Positions 7,520 through 12,121 of a stretch of 12,121 nucleotides of DNA are shown here, piece by piece (positions within the stretch are counted from its first letter, which is position 1; each line of letters begins with the position of its first letter). The stretch covers positions 1-12,121 of the forward strand of contig JBDUDA010000076.1 of NCBI GenBank assembly GCA_040003205.1, given 5' to 3'. The DNA is from JALYIM01 sp040003205. Its GTDB lineage: Bacteria; Acidobacteriota; Terriglobia; Terriglobales; Acidobacteriaceae. Position numbers and translations under genes: made by a program. The notes under the pieces were generated by a model. It saw only the letters and a list, made by a program, of their open reading frames with translations, did not search any database and was not told the origin of the DNA.

Positions 7520-7524
7520 GGAGG
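7520..7524 (+). promoter_or_regulatory. Ribosome binding site that fixes the start of the 49-aa membrane protein
   Basis: GGAGG lies six bases before the ATG at 7531. The same frame is open back to an ATG at 7387, which has no such site. The Shine-Dalgarno sequence and the family length both favour 7531. Confidence 0.75.
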
Positions 7525-7530
7525 CGACCT

Positions 7531-7680
7531 ATGCTTTGGACACTCTTCGTAGTTCTGCTAGTCATGTGGCTTCTGGGCTTCAGCTTTCACGTTGCCGGAG
7601 GCTTGATCCACCTGTTGCTAGTAGTCGCACTGGTGGTACTTGTTATCAACCTGTTGACCGGCCGCCGCGCAGCGGTCTGA
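7531..7680 (+). CDS. Small two-helix membrane protein, lmo0937 family
   Basis: This 49-aa protein consists almost entirely of two hydrophobic helices (about 2-18 and 25-44), joined by a short Ser-Phe-His-Val-Ala turn and ended by a basic GRR tail. The MLWT start, the GG-IH-LLLVVA pattern and the length of about 50 match what I know of the lmo0937 family of small membrane proteins. Their function is not established; relatives often sit near stress genes. The start is set by GGAGG six bases upstream. It is the first of three plus-strand genes, with the next beginning 10 bp after its stop. Confidence 0.8.
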   Translation: MLWTLFVVLLVMWLLGFSFHVAGGLIHLLLVVALVVLVINLLTGRRAAV

Positions 7681-7690
7681 AAGGACATTC

Positions 7691-7948
7691 ATGAAACTGT
7701 TGGGAAGACTATTCTGTGCAGTATTGCTTCTCGCTGGCATTTCCACGATGGGCTTTGCTCAAACTGACACCACGCCCGCCGCGGACCAGAGTGTTAAGCA
7801 AGACATGAAGGATGCAGGTCACTCTACCAAACGTGCCGCCAAGAGAACCGGCCGCAAGGTAAAGCGCGGGACGAAGCGGGCAACCAATAAAGCCGCCCGC
7901 AAAACAGAACAGGGTGCGGAAAAGGTCGAAGATAAGACCCAGCCGTAG
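7691..7948 (+). CDS. Exported Lys/Arg-rich protein of unknown function
   Basis: This 85-aa protein starts with a clear signal peptide (MKLLGR, hydrophobic core to about 20, probable cleavage after GFAQ at 21-24). The mature 61 residues contain 17 Lys/Arg and 8 Asp/Glu. The basic residues are packed into a histone H1-like block (about 47-71, with KRAAKR, GRKVKR, GTKR), flanked by more acidic, helix-prone ends (VKQDMKDAG and EQGAEKVEDK). There is no Trp or Tyr, and the only Cys lies in the signal peptide. It should be periplasmic or surface-bound. Binding to acidic polymers such as LPS, nucleic acid or exopolysaccharide is a guess. I recall similar unnamed proteins in Acidobacteria. The start has AAAGGA seven bases upstream. 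It lies 10 bp after the lmo0937-like gene and 106 bp before the BON gene. Confidence 0.7.
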   Translation: MKLLGRLFCAVLLLAGISTMGFAQTDTTPAADQSVKQDMKDAGHSTKRAAKRTGRKVKRGTKRATNKAARKTEQGAEKVEDKTQP

Positions 7949-7976
7949 AACGGCGCAAATCTGCCGCAGACGGACC

Positions 7977-8012
7977 CCGCAAGGGCAATCCGCTTGCGGC
8001 ACACTTTTGTGC
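7977..8012 (+). other. Two adjacent small hairpins between the Lys-rich and BON genes
   Basis: CCGCAAG (7977-7983) pairs with CTTGCGG (7993-7999). Directly after it GCACA (7999-8003) pairs with TGTGC (8008-8012), sharing G7999. Only a T4 run is present, inside the second loop, so this is not a standard terminator. It may moderate expression or protect the upstream message; that is inference. Confidence 0.35.
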
Positions 8013-8054
8013 GCACCACCGCTAGCCAGTTTCTTAGTAATGAAAGGACAATCC

Positions 8055-8573
8055 ATGAAGATCACGGCTGTAGCTTTTGCGGCGGTCATGCTGTTGTTGT
8101 TCACAGTTTCTTGCACCAACACCGAGCAGGTTTCTAATGGAGATGCAGTCAAGCGTGCTATCGAGCAAGCTGACCTGAAAGACGTCTCGGTGAGTGAAGA
8201 TCGTGACAAGCGCACCATCACACTGGGCGGTAAAGTGCATTCCAACGACGCTAAACAGCGTGCTGGACAGGTTGCCCAGGCGGCTGCGGGAAATGAAACC
8301 GTCGCCAACGAAATCAGTGTTGAACCGGTGGGCGATGAGTCGGCCTCCAGGAAAATCGAATCGAATCTCGATGATGGCATCGAGAGCAACTACAAGGCGG
8401 CACTGATTGCCAGCGGTCTTGATAAGCAGGACATTAGCTACAACGCGAAGAATGGTGTGCTTACTTTGAAAGGCAGTTGCAAAACTTCAGATCAGCGCCA
8501 GCACGCAGCACAGTTGGCTTCCAAAGTGCCTCATGTCACTCAGGTGGTCAATACCATCGCACTGAAGCATTAA
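8055..8573 (+). CDS. Double BON-domain lipoprotein
   Basis: This 172-aa protein begins with a short basic N-terminus, a hydrophobic core and FTVSC, giving a probable lipidated Cys20 (Thr at -3 is less usual than Leu). Two BON domains follow, at about 28-95 and 103-172. Each has the helix-strand-strand pattern with the Gly-containing turn: TITLGGKVHSNDAKQRA (first) and VLTLKGSCKTSDQRQHA (second). BON domains occur in periplasmic and outer-membrane proteins such as OsmY and are thought to bind phospholipid or stabilise the envelope under stress. The ATG at 8055 has AAAGGA six bases upstream. An in-frame ATG at 8040 would place that ribosome site inside the gene and is less likely. Last gene of the plus-strand cluster, followed by a strong terminator. 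Confidence 0.9.
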   Translation: MKITAVAFAAVMLLLFTVSCTNTEQVSNGDAVKRAIEQADLKDVSVSEDRDKRTITLGGKVHSNDAKQRAGQVAQAAAGNETVANEISVEPVGDESASRKIESNLDDGIESNYKAALIASGLDKQDISYNAKNGVLTLKGSCKTSDQRQHAAQLASKVPHVTQVVNTIALKH

Positions 8574-8598
8574 CGAAAGCCTTTTTGACCGGAGCTGA

Positions 8599-8627
8599 AC
8601 GGGGCACTCAGGTGCTCCGTTTTTTTT
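8599..8627 (+). terminator. Rho-independent terminator after the BON lipoprotein gene
   Basis: ACGGGGCAC (8599-8607) pairs with GTGCTCCGT (8612-8620) over nine positions, one of them a G-U wobble, around a TCAG loop. A run of eight T (8620-8627) follows. It starts 26 bp after the stop codon and lies between convergent genes. Read on the minus strand it has no downstream T run, so it acts mainly on the plus strand. Confidence 0.9.
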
Positions 8628-8632
8628 GGGTG

Positions 8633-9333
8633 TCACGATGCGGAGGCGCCCAAATATTTTTTCAGGAAATTGACGCTCCGAAGCCCCGCATCCTGCCAGA
8701 CCTCGCCGTTGAATCCATGTCCCACGCCCGGATATATTTTCATCTCACAAGGGATTCGTTTCGCCAGAAGCACCTGCTGGAGATGGTAGGCCTCGGCAAC
8801 CGGCACGGTAGCATCCGCTTCTCCGTGCAAGATTAGCGTGGGACATGCCCGCCGCATAAAATACTTCAGCTCGCGCGGCAGGCCACCGAAAAACTCCACC
8901 ACTGCCTTGATGCGTGAATCAATGCCGGAACTGGAAACTGAAAGATATCCGCCCAGCGAAAACCCCAGCAGGCCTATGCGACTGGATCCACTCGCGGCTC
9001 CCGGCCCACGAAAGTGACTGCGTCCCAAACGGTCTTCATCCATAGAGGAAAATTGCGCAGGATCGTCTTGAAATCTGGTCCCGGCGAACCCGCCCGATCG
9101 AAGTAATGCAGAACGTAGACCGCGAAACCTTCAGCTGCCAGGGCCCTCGCCGGTGAAAGCATGCTGGCATGCCCGCCTCCGGACCCGTGTAGTCCAATCA
9201 CGGCCGGTAGTTTTTCACCGCAATTCTCCGGCACGAAGCAGTCGAGGTTGATTACTTTCCTGCCGCTCGCAAACGAAGCTCTGGTTTGTTTCACCAGGTA
9301 CAAGCTAACTTGGCACCTTAACTGGTTCAGCAA
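8633..9333 (-). pseudogene. Dienelactone hydrolase-like alpha/beta hydrolase, interrupted by an apparent frameshift
   Basis: Two overlapping frames together encode one alpha/beta hydrolase of about 230 aa. The upstream part (9333 to about 8975) has the oxyanion strand VIGLHGSGGG and ends WDAVTFVGREPRVDPVA-stop. The downstream part supplies RIGLLGFSLGGY (nucleophile Ser in GFSLG), HGEADATVP (acid Asp) and VGHGFNG (His). In homologues VDP, one residue, then RIGLLG is continuous, so exactly one base is missing near 8978-8986. No slippery heptamer is visible there, which argues against programmed frameshifting. The nucleophile is Ser, not the Cys of classical dienelactone hydrolase, so the substrate is open. 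The start is uncertain: TTG at 9333 overlaps the end of mtnA, and TTG at 9303 or GTG at 9294 are alternatives. A recent mutation and a sequencing error are both possible; all catalytic motifs are intact. Confidence 0.78.
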
Positions 9334-10375
9334 CTCTCTTGCCTGGCGACAGATTTTGCAGTGACTGCGTATAGGGCGCCCGTGCGATGCCGAGATCGGT
9401 AACGATAGCAGTTACATATTTCGCAGGGGTTACGTCGAAGGCAGGATTTTCTATGCCGACACCGTCCGGTGTAACTTGCCTTCCCGAAAAGTGGGTGACC
9501 TCGCGCGCATTACGCTGCTCGATGGGAATTCCGTCACCGTCGGCAGTATCCAAGTCGATCGTGGAAAAGGGCGCCGCCACATAGAACGGAATTCCATTCT
9601 CTTTGGCGAGAACCGCCACCGTGTAGGTGCCAATCTTGTTGGCGACGTCGCCGTTAGCGGCAATGCGGTCCGCGCCAACAACAATGGCGCCGATTTTTCC
9701 CTGGCGCATCATTGCGCCCGCCATGTTGTCAGAGATGACGGTGGTTGGGATTCCATCCTTCATCAACTCCCACGCAGTCAGCCGCGAGCCTTGCAGGAAC
9801 GGACGTGTTTCATCCGCATAAACATGAATTTTCTTGCCCTGCTCCACCGCCGCTCTGATCACTCCCAGCGCGGTACCGTATCCACAAGTCGCAAGCGCCC
9901 CGGCATTGCAATGAGTCAGGACGCCTCCACTCGCGGGCATCAGAGTCGCGCCGAATTGTCCCATGGCATGGTTCGCCGCGATATCTTCTGCATGCATGCG
10001 ACGAGCTTCTTCAATCAAGGAATTCTTAATTTCGCTTATCGGCTTGGCGCGCAGCGTCTCCAGTTTTTCCCGCATGCGCTGGATCGCCCAGAAAAGATTT
10101 ACTGCTGTAGGCCGCGTCTTTCCTATCAAATCGCAGATCTGCTCGAACCCAGGTTGCAGATCGTGATAGCTGGCGGCTTTAGAATTCTGCACCCCAAGCG
10201 CAACTCCCATCGCAGCGGCGACTCCAATCGCGGGCGCTCCGCGCACCACCATGTTGCGGATGACATCGGCCACTTCCTCATGCGTGGTGCAGTTAACGTA
10301 AACCTCTTCCAATGGAAGTTTAGTTTGATCGATAAACCGTACACCCGCGGCCGTCCATTCCAGGGTTTCAATCAT
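9305..10375 (-). CDS. mtnA: S-methyl-5-thioribose-1-phosphate isomerase
   Basis: This 356-aa enzyme should convert 5-methylthioribose-1-phosphate to 5-methylthioribulose-1-phosphate in methionine salvage. Family motifs: RGAPAIG (45-51), THCNAGALAT (154-163) with catalytic Cys156, YADETRPFLQG (186-196), SDNMAG (215-220), and VGADRIAANGDVANKIGT (233-250) with catalytic Asp236, then FYVAAPFSTID (264-274). These motifs distinguish it from eIF2B-type regulatory paralogues. The frame is open upstream to 10546, but homologues begin MIETLEW, which sets the ATG at 10375. That ATG lies 2 bp after the pyrE stop and has no Shine-Dalgarno sequence, so translation is probably coupled to pyrE. No other methionine-salvage gene is in the window. 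Confidence 0.96.
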   Translation of the reverse strand: MIETLEWTAAGVRFIDQTKLPLEEVYVNCTTHEEVADVIRNMVVRGAPAIGVAAAMGVALGVQNSKAASYHDLQPGFEQICDLIGKTRPTAVNLFWAIQRMREKLETLRAKPISEIKNSLIEEARRMHAEDIAANHAMGQFGATLMPASGGVLTHCNAGALATCGYGTALGVIRAAVEQGKKIHVYADETRPFLQGSRLTAWELMKDGIPTTVISDNMAGAMMRQGKIGAIVVGADRIAANGDVANKIGTYTVAVLAKENGIPFYVAAPFSTIDLDTADGDGIPIEQRNAREVTHFSGRQVTPDGVGIENPAFDVTPAKYVTAIVTDLGIARAPYTQSLQNLSPGKRVAEPVKVPS

Positions 10376-10377
10376 TT

Positions 10378-10986
10378 TTAGGAGGTCGTTTCCACTATCG
10401 AATGAGATTTTCCGTTCTTCGAATCCATCTGCATTAGATGCTGTTTCCGCACATCGGTCGCGCTGAAAATGGACACGAACTGCGCCGGATGCGCGGCTTT
10501 CTCCACGCTGGCGCGTCCTTTTGCTTCCTCGCGTTCCACCAGACACGTCACGCCCACGATCTCGAATCCAAACTCACGCGCCGCTTCAATCGCCTGCACA
10601 GTGGAAGCGCCGGTAGTGCAAACGTCATCAACGATCACAACCGGCGCTCCCTTTTCTTGAAAGCCTTCAATGCGACGCCCGGTGCCATGTGCCTTCTCCG
10701 CTTTTCGCACCAGGAATCCGTTCACACTTCCGCTGGTGACAGCCACTGCCACAACAATGGGGTCAGCGCCCATGGTTAGACCCCCGATGGCTCGCGGTTT
10801 CCAGCCTTGAGCGTTTATCTCCTCGAGAAAAACCTGTCCAGTGAGCTGCGCGCCGCGAGCGTCCAGAGTAGTCGTGCGACAGTCAATGTAATAGTCGCTG
10901 CTGGCTCCCGAAGATAATTTAAATTGTCCCAGCCGAAATGATTCTGCGGCCAACAGATACAGCAGTTCTTCTCGTGCGGAAGGCAT
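10378..10986 (-). CDS. pyrE: Orotate phosphoribosyltransferase
   Basis: This 202-aa cytosolic enzyme should join orotate to PRPP to give OMP in pyrimidine synthesis. The PRPP-binding motif VVIVDDVCTTGAS is at 116-128. The flexible catalytic loop VRKAEKAHGTGRRIEG is at 93-108. The orotate-side motif FKLSSGASSDYYIDCR is at 22-37, and GGLTMGADPI at 68-77. Length is near the family norm, with a short polar tail (about 185-202) that is not part of the fold. No Shine-Dalgarno sequence is visible before the ATG, which lies 35 bp after the CPBP protease gene. Its stop codon nearly touches the mtnA start. Confidence 0.96.
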   Translation of the reverse strand: MPSAREELLYLLAAESFRLGQFKLSSGASSDYYIDCRTTTLDARGAQLTGQVFLEEINAQGWKPRAIGGLTMGADPIVVAVAVTSGSVNGFLVRKAEKAHGTGRRIEGFQEKGAPVVIVDDVCTTGASTVQAIEAAREFGFEIVGVTCLVEREEAKGRASVEKAAHPAQFVSIFSATDVRKQHLMQMDSKNGKSHSIVETTS

Positions 10987-11021
10987 CGAAATTCAAGATA
11001 TCACGTGAGAGCATCCGAATC

Positions 11022-11858
11022 TTATTGGTTAAGCCGATCAAGGTGGCGGAAGCCTCCGCTGGCGATGAAAATCAGCACCGAGATTGTGCCGTTGTATGCG
11101 ACATGGATGAGTACGCCTGCTGCAACGGAATTCGTCACGGCGCGAGTGATTGTAAGCACCAGTCCCACAAGAAACACCACCAACACGGGACCCCACGCGC
11201 GGCCCAACTGAGGCGCGTGCAGCAATCCAAAGCTGGCGGCGGTAAGCGCGATCGCGGCGAACATCCCCAACCGTCGCGCCAGCACCGGAAAAAGAAATCC
11301 GCGAAAAAAAAGCTCTTCCAGTAACGGCGCCAGTGTCATTCCGAATAGCGAGAGTGCCCAGGCTTCCGCGGGTGTCTGGAAGAACCGGTCAATCGGCAAC
11401 TCCTTCGGCATCGGCAAAACATTCGCGACTGCTTGCAGCACGAACGAAAGCACGACTCCAGCCAGCAAATATCGCTGCCAATTTTTCGGCCAATTCCATC
11501 TGATCGCAGACCAGAATGGCATCCCCGGCGCACGCTTCAAAATGGAAACCATAAACGCGAGCACCAGCACGTACGCAAGCAATTGTGCACACACCGTAAT
11601 CAGAGGAAACTTCGCCACCTCGACGAATTCCAGGTTGCGATAGAGAATTTTCTGGGCCGCAAAGCTGCATCCGATCAGAAACACAAATATGGAAACGAGA
11701 GTGACAATGGCAATCTGAAAAACGTCCCATCCAGTCCACGGAGGATTCTCAAGTAACGGAATGAACGCTTCCGTTGGGTTTACCGGCAGCGTTTCGGCGC
11801 TAACTGGCTGCATCTCTGTGGAAGCAGAGTTGGGAGGCGAGTTTGGTGGGGATGACAC
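11022..11858 (-). CDS. CPBP-family intramembrane glutamic protease (Rce1/Abi type)
   Basis: A 278-aa integral membrane protein. After a Pro/Ser-rich soluble N-terminus (about 1-45) there are hydrophobic helices near 46-64, 84-106, 130-148, 166-182, 200-214, 225-240 and 245-266. The CPBP catalytic motifs are all present: EELFFRG with Glu181, Glu182 and Arg186; FGLLH with His214; and HVAYN with His252 and Asn256. The family includes Rce1 CAAX proteases and bacteriocin-immunity proteins. In bacteria most substrates are unknown, so none is named here. The start is uncertain: GTG at 11858 has no clear ribosome site, and an in-frame ATG at 11813 would give 263 aa while keeping all helices. It lies 73 bp after uvrA and 35 bp before pyrE. 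Confidence 0.9.
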   Translation of the reverse strand: MSSPPNSPPNSASTEMQPVSAETLPVNPTEAFIPLLENPPWTGWDVFQIAIVTLVSIFVFLIGCSFAAQKILYRNLEFVEVAKFPLITVCAQLLAYVLVLAFMVSILKRAPGMPFWSAIRWNWPKNWQRYLLAGVVLSFVLQAVANVLPMPKELPIDRFFQTPAEAWALSLFGMTLAPLLEELFFRGFLFPVLARRLGMFAAIALTAASFGLLHAPQLGRAWGPVLVVFLVGLVLTITRAVTNSVAAGVLIHVAYNGTISVLIFIASGGFRHLDRLNQ

Positions 11859-11887
11859 TCTAAGGTGATTAAAGAAATGATGAATCT

Positions 11888-11918
11888 GAATCTACACGAA
11901 AAAAATCTTTCAGATGTG
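11888..11918 (-). terminator. Possible weak terminator after uvrA
   Basis: On the minus strand ATCT-GAA-AGAT is followed by a run of seven T. The four-base stem is too short to be convincing alone. It may reduce readthrough from uvrA into the protease gene. Confidence 0.25.
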
Positions 11919-11931
11919 GATCGTACCGCAA

Positions 11932-12121
11932 CTATGCCACCGACGACTTCGTTGCTCTTCTTATTCTTGAGCTTCCATTGAAATATTGCGCCAGCGCCTG
12001 CCCGGTATATGACTTTTTATTGCGCGACACGGCTTCCGGCTTTCCTTGGGCAACCAGCTTTCCACCGTCTTCCCCACCCTCTGGACCAAGATCAATGACG
12101 TAATCCGCGGTCTTGATCACA
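11932..12121 (-). CDS. uvrA: Excinuclease ABC subunit A, C-terminal end (5' part beyond the window)
   Basis: Only the last 63 codons are present; the gene continues past the right edge. The segment VIKTADYVIDLGPEGGEDGG, followed by KLVAQGKPE, is the diagnostic UvrA C-terminus just after the second ATPase domain. UvrA is the damage-sensing ATPase of nucleotide-excision repair and acts with UvrB and UvrC. A short basic tail (GSSRIRRATKSSVA) follows the conserved end. No ATPase or zinc motif falls inside the window, so the state of the rest cannot be judged. Confidence 0.95.
   Translation of the reverse strand, partial: VIKTADYVIDLGPEGGEDGGKLVAQGKPEAVSRNKKSYTGQALAQYFNGSSRIRRATKSSVA

Larger units (their letters stand above)
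7117..7530. other. Divergent intergenic region between rapZ and the small envelope gene cluster
   Basis: These 414 bp carry no convincing gene. They should hold the promoters of both flanking units. Visible structures are a near-perfect 20-bp palindrome (7248-7267), a bulged hairpin at 7350-7374 (GCTG/CAGC plus TTTGT/ACAAA) followed by an AT-rich stretch, and a 12-bp direct repeat GGCGGACCAAAC (7276-7287 and 7484-7495). A weak plus-strand promoter candidate is TTGTGT (7356-7361), 16-bp spacer, TATTTT (7378-7383). I would not rely on it. Confidence 0.6.

Noticed and set aside
7387..7530. Longer 97-aa form of the lmo0937-like membrane protein starting at 7387
   Set aside because: The family is about 50 aa, and GGAGG lies directly before the ATG at 7531. 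The upstream residues are hydrophobic by chance or at most a leader.
7709..8389. 226-aa minus-strand frame
   Set aside because: It runs antisense across the Lys-rich and BON genes, both of which have signal peptides and ribosome sites.
8978..8990. Programmed -1 frameshift in the hydrolase gene
   Set aside because: No X-XXY-YYZ slippery heptamer or evident downstream pseudoknot, and this enzyme family has no known recoding.
9476..10381. 301-aa plus-strand frame
   Set aside because: It is antisense to mtnA, whose motifs are unmistakable.
10376..10546. In-frame N-terminal extension of mtnA by 57 codons overlapping pyrE
   Set aside because: Homologues begin at MIETLEW, and the extra Arg/Ser-rich residues are just another frame of pyrE.
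11022..11858. CPBP protease read as part of a phage-defence (Abi) system
   Set aside because: The neighbours are uvrA and pyrE, with no toxin, restriction or bacteriocin gene nearby; the family is mostly housekeeping or of unknown role.

Overview
This window looks like a chromosomal housekeeping region of an Acidobacteriota-type soil bacterium. The lineage is an inference from three things: the gene set and order; a small exported Lys-rich protein, lmo0937-like protein and BON lipoprotein of a kind I associate with that phylum; and a GGGCTAA/CCCTTCAGGG repeat at the left edge. No rRNA, tRNA, CRISPR array, insertion sequence or phage gene was found.

Layout. (A) Positions 1-107 hold nested inverted repeats. 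A minus-strand Rho-independent terminator follows at 108-148. (B) Positions 165-7116 carry seven minus-strand genes, transcribed in the order rapZ, msbA-like ABC exporter, yicC/yloC endoribonuclease, gmk, rpoZ, coaBC, type 4 uracil-DNA glycosylase. From the exporter onward they are tightly packed (a 4-bp ATGA overlap and gaps of 2, 16, 18 and about 67 bp), and the series ends at the terminator. The yicC-gmk-rpoZ-coaBC core matches the conserved yloC-gmk-rpoZ-coaBC order of Firmicutes. (C) Positions 7117-7530 are a 414-bp divergent intergenic region with a 20-bp near-perfect palindrome and short repeats. (D) Positions 7531-8573 carry three small plus-strand genes for envelope proteins: a 49-aa two-helix membrane protein, an exported Lys/Arg-rich protein and a double-BON lipoprotein. 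A strong terminator closes them. (E) Positions 8633-12121 carry a second minus-strand series, transcribed in the order uvrA (3' end only), CPBP intramembrane protease, pyrE, mtnA, dienelactone-hydrolase-like enzyme. The last reading frame is broken by an apparent single-base frameshift.

How the genes work together. Block B combines nucleotide and CoA supply (gmk, coaBC), transcription (rpoZ), DNA repair (UDG), a lipid exporter, and two proteins tied to RNA turnover in other bacteria (RapZ and YicC). Block E combines nucleotide-excision repair (uvrA), pyrimidine synthesis (pyrE) and methionine salvage (mtnA). Block D looks like an accessory envelope-stress cassette set between the two conserved series. 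It is the least characterised part of the window.

I see no convincing undescribed defence or mobile system. The best leads are the block D cassette with its palindromic upstream site, a Walker A substitution in RapZ, a Ser-rich insertion in YicC, and the broken hydrolase gene.
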